A model generated the notes under the pieces. The model saw only the letters and a program-made list of their open reading frames with translations. It searched no databases and was not told where the DNA came from. Position numbers and translations under genes: made by a program. DNA of 13,318 nt, taken from Rhodospirillales bacterium (GTDB taxonomy: Bacteria > Pseudomonadota > Alphaproteobacteria > Rhodospirillales > Magnetospirillaceae). Below, in pieces: positions 1-6,785 of the stretch (within the stretch, counting starts at the first letter, position 1; each line of letters begins with the position of its first letter). The stretch covers positions 1 to 13,318 of the forward strand of contig JASHSH010000429.1 in the NCBI GenBank assembly GCA_030040955.1, written 5' to 3'.

Positions 1-1773
1 GCGGCGCGCACCAGCGGAGCCGAAGCCATCCACCCGGGCTACGGATTTCTGGCCGAGAACGCGGACTTCGCCGAAGCCTGCGCGGGCGCCGGAATCGTGT
101 TCGTCGGCCCTCCGCCGGGGGCGATCCGGGCGATGGGCGACAAGGCCGCCGCCAAGCGCCGGATGGAGGCGGCGGGCATTCCGCTGATCCCCGGCTATCA
201 TGGCGCGGACCAGGAACCGGCGCGGCTGGCGCGGGAAGCCGCGCGCATCGGATTTCCGGTGCTCATCAAGCCTTCGGCCGGCGGCGGCGGCAAGGGAATG
301 CGCACAGTGGCCGCGGCGGCGGATTTCGCCGATGCGATGGAGGCGGCGCGGCGCGAGGCGCGGGCCGCCTTCGGCGATGCTACGCTTCTGGTCGAGAAGC
401 ACCTCTCGCGTGCACGCCACGTCGAGGTGCAAGTATTCGCGGACACGCATGGCAACTGCATCCACTTGTTGACGCGCGACTGCTCGGCGCAGCGCCGGCA
501 TCAGAAGGTGATCGAGGAAGCCCCGGCGCCCGGCTTGTCGCCGGGGCTAGCCCGCGCGATGGGCGAAGCGGCCGTCGCCGCGGCGCGGGAGGTGGGCTAT
601 GTCGGCGCGGGCACCGTCGAGTTCCTGGTCGAGGGCGACGCCTTCTATTTCATGGAGATGAACACGCGGCTTCAGGTCGAGCATCCGGTCACCGAGGCGA
701 TCACTGGCCTCGACCTGGTCGAGTGGCAGCTGCGCGTCGCGGCGGGCGAGCGGCTGCCCCTGCGGCAGAACGAAGTGAGGGCCGAAGGTCATGCGGTCGA
801 GGCGCGGATCTATGCCGAGGATGCGGAGCGGGGATTTCTTCCCGCCGCGGGAAGGTTGCTGCGCCTTGCCTGGCCGGCCGTCCCGCTGAATCTGCGCATC
901 GATTCGGGCGTGGAGGAGGGCGACCGCGTCTCGTCCCACTACGATCCGCTGCTCGCCAAGCTGATCGTATGGGATCGCGACCGCGCCGTGGCGGTGCGGT
1001 GCTTGGCGGAAGCGCTCGACACCTGCGAAATGGCCGGCGTGGCCAACAATCTCGCCTTTCTCGCGCGGGTGCTGCGTCACCCGCAATTCGCCGCCGGCCC
1101 GGTCGATACCGGATTCGTCGCGCGCCACATCGGCGAACTCGCCCCGGAAGCCGCGCTGGCGGACGATGCGACGCTGGCGCTGGCGGTCCTCGCCGCGATT
1201 TTCGAACGGGCGCCGGCAATAGATGCGCCGGCCTCGCCATGGTCAATACCGGATGGGTGGCAGGCGAACGGCGGGGCGCATGCAAACATTCGACTGCGCG
1301 ACGGCGCACGTAGCGTGCCGATCGCGATCCACTTCGCCCGCGACGGGTATCGTCTTGGCCTGCCCGGCGGCGAGTCCTTCGTCCGGGGTCGACGTGTCGA
1401 TTCCGCGCATATCGAGGCGGAGATCGACGGAAGCTCGCTGACCGCGATGGCGGTGCGCGAGGCCGACGCGATCTGGCTCCATTCGCCGCGGGGCGCGTTT
1501 CGCCTGCGCCTCGACGATCCGCTCGCCAGCGAGGCGATGCAGGGCGACGGGCCGGGCCGCCTGACCGCGCCGATGCCGGGCGTGGTGATTGCCGCGCCGG
1601 CGGTCGAGGGCGCGCGTGTCGAACGCGGCGCCCCGCTCGTTATCCTCGAGGCGATGAAGATGGAGCATGTGATCCGCGCCCCTTCTCCCGGCAAGGTGAC
1701 GCGGGTCTGCTTTCGCGCCGGCGACCGGGTACGCGAAGGGGACCGTCTCGTGCTGTTCGAGGCCGAGGCATGA
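1..1773 (+). CDS. mccA: Methylcrotonyl-CoA carboxylase biotin-containing alpha subunit (5'-truncated by window)
   Basis: Biotin carboxylase and biotin carrier on one chain: it carboxylates its own biotin with ATP and bicarbonate for transfer to an acyl-CoA by a separate beta subunit. The frame is open from base 1, giving 590 residues; by comparison with AccC about 70 N-terminal residues lie outside the window. Visible are HPGYGFLAEN (fragment residues 11-20), the ATP-grasp glycine loop GGGGKGMR (94-101), the carboxylase signature EMNTRLQVEH (219-228) and the biotinyl domain with EAMKMEH, biotin-lysine at residue 553 (bases 1657-1659). The stretch from NLAFL to VDTGFVARH resembles methylcrotonyl-CoA carboxylases (leucine breakdown) more than propionyl-CoA carboxylases, which usually have TGFIAEE-like sequence there. 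Substrate is therefore inferred; the beta subunit, expected upstream, is not in view. The first GTG in frame (97) is internal, not a start. Confidence 0.88.
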   Translation, partial: AARTSGAEAIHPGYGFLAENADFAEACAGAGIVFVGPPPGAIRAMGDKAAAKRRMEAAGIPLIPGYHGADQEPARLAREAARIGFPVLIKPSAGGGGKGMRTVAAAADFADAMEAARREARAAFGDATLLVEKHLSRARHVEVQVFADTHGNCIHLLTRDCSAQRRHQKVIEEAPAPGLSPGLARAMGEAAVAAAREVGYVGAGTVEFLVEGDAFYFMEMNTRLQVEHPVTEAITGLDLVEWQLRVAAGERLPLRQNEVRAEGHAVEARIYAEDAERGFLPAAGRLLRLAWPAVPLNLRIDSGVEEGDRVSSHYDPLLAKLIVWDRDRAVAVRCLAEALDTCEMAGVANNLAFLARVLRHPQFAAGPVDTGFVARHIGELAPEAALADDATLALAVLAAIFERAPAIDAPASPWSIPDGWQANGGAHANIRLRDGARSVPIAIHFARDGYRLGLPGGESFVRGRRVDSAHIEAEIDGSSLTAMAVREADAIWLHSPRGAFRLRLDDPLASEAMQGDGPGRLTAPMPGVVIAAPAVEGARVERGAPLVILEAMKMEHVIRAPSPGKVTRVCFRAGDRVREGDRLVLFEAEA

Positions 1774-1825
1774 ACGCGGGACGCTTGCGGGCGTTGCCGC
1801 GTTGTGGCTAGTGGCGCGGGGACGC

Positions 1826-1830
1826 GGAGG
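1826..1830 (+). promoter_or_regulatory. Shine-Dalgarno GGAGG for the pirin gene
   Basis: GGAGG lies four bases before the ATG at 1835 and decides that start over the in-frame TTG at 1802, which has no comparable site. Confidence 0.6.
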
Positions 1831-1834
1831 CAAG

Positions 1835-2737
1835 ATGCCGAGCAGTTACGATACTGCCGCGCCGGCGGGTTCCGGCATCGAGCATATTCTGGGGCCGCAT
1901 CTACGCGACCTCGGTGGCGGGCTGACGGTCCAGCGCATGCTGCCGGTGATCGAGCGCCGCACAGTGGGGCCCTTCGTGTTCCTCGACCAGATGGGGCCCA
2001 TCGAGGTGCGGCCCGAGATGGACATCGATGTCCGCCCGCATCCGCATATCGGCCTCGCCACCGTGACCTATCTTTTCGCCGGCGAGGTCCTGCACCGCGA
2101 CAGCATCGGCTCGGTGCGGGCGATCCGGCCCGGCGCGGTCAATTGGATGACCGCCGGGCGCGGCATAGTGCATTCCGAGCGCAGGCCGGCCGAGCTGCGC
2201 GACCGCGCCTATCCCTTGTTTGGCATGCAATTCTGGGTGGGACTGCCGCTGGCGGCCGAAGAGAGCGAGCCGAGCTTCGTCCACGCGGACGCCGCCGACC
2301 TGCCCGAATTCGATCTGCCCGGCGGTCGGCTGCGCCTCGTGCTGGGCGAGCTGGAGGGGCGGCGTTCGCCGGTTCCGACCGCGAGCCGAACCTTGCTCGC
2401 CGAGCTGATGCTGGCCGACGGCGTTCCGGTCGCCATACCGGCGGCCGATACCGACCGCGCGGTCCAGCTCGCTTCCGGCACGGTCGAGGTGGCGGGAATG
2501 CAAATCCAGGCCCCGCGCCTGATCGTGCCGCGCGCGGGCGCGCAGGTGACCCTGACCCCGCGCGGCCCGGTGCGCGCGGTGCTGTTCGGCGGCGAACCGC
2601 TGGACGGCGAGCGGCACCTCTACTGGAATTTCGTTTCCTCGTCGCGCGAGCGCATCGAACGCGCCAAGACCGCCTGGCGCGAGCAGTCCTTCCCGCGCAT
2701 TCCCGGCGAGACCGAGTTCATACCGCTGCCGCCATGA
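1835..2737 (+). CDS. Pirin family bicupin protein
   Basis: A 300-residue cytoplasmic pirin-type bicupin. The N-terminal cupin has the family's metal site: H69 and H71 in RPHPHIG, H113 and E115 in TAGRGIVHSE. The spacing is nearly that of the iron ligands of human pirin. HRDS and the motif PGAVNWMTAGRG, both typical of pirins, are also present. The C-terminal half (about residues 170-290) is the second, metal-free cupin. Bacterial pirins include quercetin dioxygenases and proteins that bind metabolic enzymes, so the substrate cannot be told from sequence. The ATG at 1835 was chosen for its GGAGG. The gene follows the carboxylase by 61 bases on the same strand, and its TGA overlaps the next ATG (ATGA), so it is probably cotranscribed with the transglycosylase gene. 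Confidence 0.9.
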   Translation: MPSSYDTAAPAGSGIEHILGPHLRDLGGGLTVQRMLPVIERRTVGPFVFLDQMGPIEVRPEMDIDVRPHPHIGLATVTYLFAGEVLHRDSIGSVRAIRPGAVNWMTAGRGIVHSERRPAELRDRAYPLFGMQFWVGLPLAAEESEPSFVHADAADLPEFDLPGGRLRLVLGELEGRRSPVPTASRTLLAELMLADGVPVAIPAADTDRAVQLASGTVEVAGMQIQAPRLIVPRAGAQVTLTPRGPVRAVLFGGEPLDGERHLYWNFVSSSRERIERAKTAWREQSFPRIPGETEFIPLPP

Positions 2738-3726
2738 TCGCGCTCGGACGCGCCCTGGCTTGGGCGAGCCTCGGGCTCGCGCTCGGCGCCGGACTCGTTC
2801 CCGCCCGGGCGCAGGATCGGCCCGACTTCGCGCATTGGATCGAGGGGGTGAAGCAGGAGGCGCGCGAGCGCGGTCTGCACGATGCCGCGCTCGGCGCGCT
2901 CGACGGCATCGCGCCGATCGACAAGGTGATCGAGCTCGATCGCCGTCAGCCGGAATTCACCCTGTCGTTCCAGCAATATCTGGCCAAGGTGGTCAATGCG
3001 CGCAGGGTGGAGGAGGGGAGGCAGCTCCTCGCCGAGAACCGACCCTTGCTCGGGGCCGTCGTCAGCCGCTACGGAGTGCCGGCGAAATACATCGTCACCC
3101 TCTGGGGCGTGGAGACGGATTTCGGCAAGGTCACCGGCGGGTTTCCGGTCGTCGCCGCGCTGGCCTCGCTGGCCTATGACGGACGCCGCGCCGCCTATTT
3201 CCGCACCGAGCTTTTCAACGCGCTCGAAATGATCGACCGCGGCGCCAAGCCCGAACGCATGATCGGCTCCTGGGCCGGCGCGATGGGCCAGTGCCAGTTC
3301 ATGCCATCGACCTATCTGCATTACGCGAAGAGTTGGGACGGTGCCGGACCGCCCGATATCTGGACTCGCCCGGCCGATGTCTTTGCTTCCACCGCCAACT
3401 ATCTCGCCGGCATCGGCTGGAAGACGGACGAGGGCTGGGGCCGTCGCGTACGTCTCTCCGCACATCTCGATCCCTCGCTGTTCGGCCTCGATCTCCGCAA
3501 GACGGTCGACGAATGGTCCGCGCTCGGCGTGCGCGCAGCTGACGGCAAGCCGCTGCCCAAGAGCGCGATGCGCGCCTCGCTCGTACGCGCGGATTCGGCG
3601 AAGGGCGCGGGCGACGGTCCGCCCTACCTGGTCTACGATAATTTCCGGGCGCTGATGACGTGGAACCGCTCGGTCTTCTTCGCGGTCGCGGCGGGGACTC
3701 TTGCCGACCGGCTCGCGACCCGATAA
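2734..3726 (+). CDS. MltB-like lytic murein transglycosylase (SLT_2 domain)
   Basis: Periplasmic enzyme that cleaves the MurNAc-GlcNAc bond of peptidoglycan, forming 1,6-anhydroMurNAc ends. The 330-residue product begins with a Sec signal peptide of about 26 residues ending PARA before QDRP. No lipobox cysteine is seen, so unlike E. coli MltB it should be soluble in the periplasm. The catalytic glutamate is E127 in WGVETDFG (codon 3112-3114). GAMGQCQFMPSTY and a C-terminal YDNFRALMTWNRS, both typical of the family, are present. Start: the ATG overlaps the pirin stop by four bases (ATGA) and there is no clear Shine-Dalgarno, which suggests translational coupling. The frame is open upstream inside pirin, but that translation is an arginine/alanine-rich shadow. 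Followed 39 bases later by rlpA. Confidence 0.92.
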   Translation: MIALGRALAWASLGLALGAGLVPARAQDRPDFAHWIEGVKQEARERGLHDAALGALDGIAPIDKVIELDRRQPEFTLSFQQYLAKVVNARRVEEGRQLLAENRPLLGAVVSRYGVPAKYIVTLWGVETDFGKVTGGFPVVAALASLAYDGRRAAYFRTELFNALEMIDRGAKPERMIGSWAGAMGQCQFMPSTYLHYAKSWDGAGPPDIWTRPADVFASTANYLAGIGWKTDEGWGRRVRLSAHLDPSLFGLDLRKTVDEWSALGVRAADGKPLPKSAMRASLVRADSAKGAGDGPPYLVYDNFRALMTWNRSVFFAVAAGTLADRLATR

Positions 3727-3765
3727 CCTACCATATCTGCTGCGTTGGGGACGGACGCCCACAAA

Positions 3766-4764
3766 ATGTTGACGCCGCAACGGGTTGCCCTGCGCCTGCT
3801 GCTGGTGCTGGCAGGCGGGGTTCTGCTCGCCCGCTGCTCGGAGACCGAACTCGCCTCGGTCGCGGTCAAGGAAATCGAGACGCCGCCCGAGAAGCCGGCC
3901 GAGGCCGCGCCGGTGCCGAAGGGCGGGACCTACAAGATCGGCGACCCTTACCAGATCAACGGCGTCTGGTACTACCCGGCCGAGGACTACAATTACGACG
4001 AGACCGGCATCGCGTCCTGGTACGGCCCCGACTTCCACGGCAAGTTCACGGCGAACGGCGAAATCTTCGACCAGAACGCGATCTCGGCGGCGCACCGCAC
4101 GCTGCCCATGCCGTGCATCGTGCGGGTGACCAACCTGGAGAACGGGCGCGAACTGGTGGTGCGGATCAACGATCGCGGCCCCTACGTGCACAACCGGATC
4201 ATCGACATGTCGCGCCGCGCCGCGCAGCTTCTTGGCTTCGTCGGTCAGGGCACCGCGCGGGTGCGCGTGCAGATCTTGGCCGAAGAGAGCCGCGAGCTGG
4301 CGATGCGACTGAAGGGCATCCAGGGAACCGAGATCGTGCAGGCGGACGCGGTGCCGCGCGCCACCGTCCAGGCCGAGACGCTGCCCGCGCCCGGCAGCGC
4401 CGACAAGCCGAAGCCGGTCGCGCTGCCCGCCTCCGGCCCGCCGCCGAAGGCCGAGACCGCGCCGCCGCCGCCTCCTCCCGCCTACGATCCGCCACAGCTG
4501 GCCAAGCAGCAGGTGACGGTGGTGCCGGTCAAAGCTACCCAACTCTACATCCAGGCCGGCGCGTTCGCCCTGTTCGACAATGCGAACCGTCTGCGCGCAC
4601 GGCTTTCCGCGATCGGTCCGACCACGGTGACGCAGGTCGATGCCAAGGGCCAGACGCTGTTCCGCGTGCGCATCGGGCCGATCGCCTCGGTCGACGACGC
4701 GGATTTGCTGCTTGAGAAAGTCATCGCCTACGGCTATCCCCAGGCTCGGATCGTGGTGGATTGA
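3766..4764 (+). CDS. rlpA: RlpA, septal ring lytic transglycosylase (DPBB and SPOR domains)
   Basis: A 332-residue envelope protein of the RlpA family, which in Pseudomonas cleaves glycan strands lacking stem peptides and acts at the division septum. A hydrophobic N-terminus (residues 7-22) is followed by C24; a proline-rich linker precedes the double-psi beta-barrel (about 80-175) with GIASWYG (81-87), AAHRTLP (H110) and RINDRGPY (D136). E99, H110 and D136 keep the spacing of the acidic/His/Asp residues important in P. aeruginosa RlpA. A second proline-rich linker (about 200-250) leads to a C-terminal SPOR domain (about 258-332, from QLYIQAGAF), which binds denuded septal glycan. The lipobox is odd: LLARC has arginine at -1, where G, A or S is usual. 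The ATG at 3766 was preferred to the TTG at 3745; it has a G-rich stretch (3747-3755) upstream. Confidence 0.93.
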   Translation: MLTPQRVALRLLLVLAGGVLLARCSETELASVAVKEIETPPEKPAEAAPVPKGGTYKIGDPYQINGVWYYPAEDYNYDETGIASWYGPDFHGKFTANGEIFDQNAISAAHRTLPMPCIVRVTNLENGRELVVRINDRGPYVHNRIIDMSRRAAQLLGFVGQGTARVRVQILAEESRELAMRLKGIQGTEIVQADAVPRATVQAETLPAPGSADKPKPVALPASGPPPKAETAPPPPPPAYDPPQLAKQQVTVVPVKATQLYIQAGAFALFDNANRLRARLSAIGPTTVTQVDAKGQTLFRVRIGPIASVDDADLLLEKVIAYGYPQARIVVD

Positions 4765-4825
4765 GAGATCCATCCGCCGCCTTCGCCCGCGCTACCCGAC
4801 CGACATGACCACCGGACGTGAGCCA

Positions 4826-6001
4826 ATGCCCGCCGCGCCTCGCTTCGCACCCAGCCGAATCCGCATCGCCCTCTGCGCCGTGCTCTTCGCCGCCGGATTG
4901 AGCGCGGCACGCGCCGACACCATCACCACCGCCGCGCGGCAGGCGATCGTGGTTGACTTCAATACCGGCGCAGTCTTGCTGGACAAGAATGCCGACGAGG
5001 AAATGGTGCCCTCGTCGATGAGCAAGCTGATGACCGTCTACATGGTCTTCGACCGGCTCAAGAAGGGCAGCCTCAAACTCTCCGACAAGCTGCCGGTAAG
5101 CGAGACCGCGTGGAAGAGGCACTATAAGACCTCCGAGTCGCTGATGTTCCTGCCGGTCCACGCGATGGTCTCGGTCGAGGATCTGATGCGCGGCGTGATC
5201 GTGCAGTCGGGCAACGACGCCTGCTCCGTGCTCGCCGAGGGAATTTCGGGAAGCGAGGAGGCATTCGCCGCCGAGGAGACCAAGAAGGGCCGCGAAATCG
5301 GCCTCCTCCATAGCAGCTTCAAGAACGCGAGCGGGGTGCCCGAACCCGGCCATCTGATGACCGCGCGCGATCTCGCCACGCTCGCCGCGCGCCTGATCAA
5401 GGACTTTCCCGAATATTATGCGATGTTCGACGAGCGCAAATTCGCCTTCAACAACATCGCGCAGGACAATCGCAATCCGCTGTTCTACCGCAATGTCGAG
5501 GGCGCCGACGGGCTGAAGACCGGCCACACCGACGATGGCGGCTACGGGCTCACCGGCTCGGCGTTGCGCGACGGCCGGCGGGTGATCGTGGTGGTGAACG
5601 GTTTGCCCTCGGTGAAGGCGCGGGCCGACGAATCGCAGCAGCTGATGGAATGGGCGTTCCGCACCTTCGAGGACAAGCATCTGTTCAAGGCCGGCGAGAT
5701 CGTGGTGGACGCCGATGTATGGCTGGGCGGACGGCCCTCCGTGCCGCTGATCGTGGAGAGCGACGTGCTCGCCACCGTGCCGCGCGCGGGGGCCGGCGAC
5801 ATGGAGGTGACGGCGACCTTCGACGCGCCGATCGCCGCGCCCATCGCCAAGGGAGCGAAGGAGGGCACGCTGACCGTCTCGATCCCCGGCATCGGCGATC
5901 AATCGCTGCCGCTGGTTGCCGGGGCCGAGGTGGAGCGGCTCGGCTTGGTCGGCCGAATCGTCGCCGCGGCCAGGCACGTGCTCGGCATGGGCGGCGGCTA
6001 G
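4826..6001 (+). CDS. D-alanyl-D-alanine carboxypeptidase (DacA/DacC type, penicillin-binding protein)
   Basis: Serine peptidase S11 that removes the terminal D-alanine of peptidoglycan pentapeptides in the periplasm. The 391-residue product has a signal peptide of about 30 residues ending SAARA before DTIT. All three catalytic motifs are present: SMSK (S64 nucleophile, K67), SGN (128-130) and KTG (231-233). A C-terminal beta domain typical of PBP5/6 proteins spans about residues 290-375, and the last residues (VGRIVAAARHVLGMGGG) may form a membrane-facing helix. The ATG at 4826 was chosen because GGACGTGAG lies just upstream; the in-frame ATG at 4805 has no Shine-Dalgarno and would add seven residues. 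It is third in the peptidoglycan set, 61 bases after rlpA and three bases before tmk. Confidence 0.93.
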   Translation: MPAAPRFAPSRIRIALCAVLFAAGLSAARADTITTAARQAIVVDFNTGAVLLDKNADEEMVPSSMSKLMTVYMVFDRLKKGSLKLSDKLPVSETAWKRHYKTSESLMFLPVHAMVSVEDLMRGVIVQSGNDACSVLAEGISGSEEAFAAEETKKGREIGLLHSSFKNASGVPEPGHLMTARDLATLAARLIKDFPEYYAMFDERKFAFNNIAQDNRNPLFYRNVEGADGLKTGHTDDGGYGLTGSALRDGRRVIVVVNGLPSVKARADESQQLMEWAFRTFEDKHLFKAGEIVVDADVWLGGRPSVPLIVESDVLATVPRAGAGDMEVTATFDAPIAAPIAKGAKEGTLTVSIPGIGDQSLPLVAGAEVERLGLVGRIVAAARHVLGMGGG

Positions 6002-6004
6002 AAC

Positions 6005-6706
6005 GTGGCGGCCGGACGCTTCATCACCTTCGAGGGCGGCGAGGGGGTCGGCAAGTCGACGCAGGTGCGCCTGCTGGCGGAAGCGCTTCGCAAACGCGGC
6101 ATCGACGTGATCACCACCCGCGAGCCCGGCGGCTCGCCGGGGGCGGAGCACATACGCAGGCTTCTGGTGGAGGGGGACCCCGAACGCTGGGATGTCATCA
6201 CGGAAGCTCTGCTGCTGACCGCGGCACGCCACGAGCATCTTCGCGTGACTATTTGGCCGGCCTTGAAGCGAGGCACCTGGGTGATTTCTGATCGGTTCGC
6301 GGATTCGACGATTGCGTACCAAGGCTACGGTCACAGAGAATCCCAGCAGGTTCTGCGGCAGCTGTACCAGATAGCGGCTGGCAAGTTCGAGCCTGACCTC
6401 ACGTTGATTCTCGATTTGCCGGTTGATGAGGGACTTCGGCGAGCGTCGGATCAGGGCGCGCTGTCCTTCCGAGAGGAACCGTCGTCCGACGACGGTGGCT
6501 TGCTACGGGCAGCCCGAGGCGGGGGTGAGGGACGATTCGAGCGAATGACTCGCGCCTTCCACGAACGCCTGCGGAAAGGATTCTTGGAGATAGCCGAACA
6601 GAATCCTAGCCGTTGTGTAGTCGTCTCTGCAGCGGGAAGTGTACCCGATGTACAACGGCTCATTCTGGCGGAAGTGGACCGAAAACTTGGGCATCCCTCC
6701 AATTGA
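6005..6706 (+). CDS. tmk: Thymidylate kinase (hybrid composition, extended LID)
   Basis: Phosphorylates dTMP to dTDP with ATP in the cytoplasm. The GTG start lies three bases after the carboxypeptidase stop, as expected for a coupled operon; no other start fits the P-loop GGEGVGKST (11-19). The REPGG motif (39-43), the DRF...STIAYQG motif (96-107) and an RFERM...FHERLRKGF C-terminal helix are all present, so the enzyme should be active. Two oddities. First, composition changes inside the gene: bases 6121-6180 are 46/60 GC, while 6301-6360 are 34/60, with codon use shifting at about codons 62-82. Second, the LID region between GLRRA and RFERM has 29 residues where E. coli Tmk has about 7, so the protein is 233 residues instead of about 205-215. 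The 3' part may be of foreign origin. Confidence 0.93.
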   Translation: MAAGRFITFEGGEGVGKSTQVRLLAEALRKRGIDVITTREPGGSPGAEHIRRLLVEGDPERWDVITEALLLTAARHEHLRVTIWPALKRGTWVISDRFADSTIAYQGYGHRESQQVLRQLYQIAAGKFEPDLTLILDLPVDEGLRRASDQGALSFREEPSSDDGGLLRAARGGGEGRFERMTRAFHERLRKGFLEIAEQNPSRCVVVSAAGSVPDVQRLILAEVDRKLGHPSN

Positions 6707-6785
6707 GGTGCGATCCCATCGCCGTTTGGCCGAGGCCACTGTCACCTCTCGCCGTCACGCTGGATACCGACAGCGAAGGATAAAA

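Noticed and set aside
2620..4773. 717-codon minus-strand open frame opposite the transglycosylase and rlpA genes
   Set aside because: A shadow caused by high GC: the translation is rich in R, G, H and D with no domain, and the + strand genes have full motif sets.
4721..6334. 537-codon minus-strand open frame opposite the carboxypeptidase gene and tmk
   Set aside because: Same reason: low-complexity H/R/G/A translation antisense to a clear penicillin-binding protein.
6707..6785. GGCCGAGGCC dyad in the tmk/MazG-like convergent gap as a bidirectional terminator
   Set aside because: The loop would be only two bases and no T run follows; it cannot form a normal hairpin.
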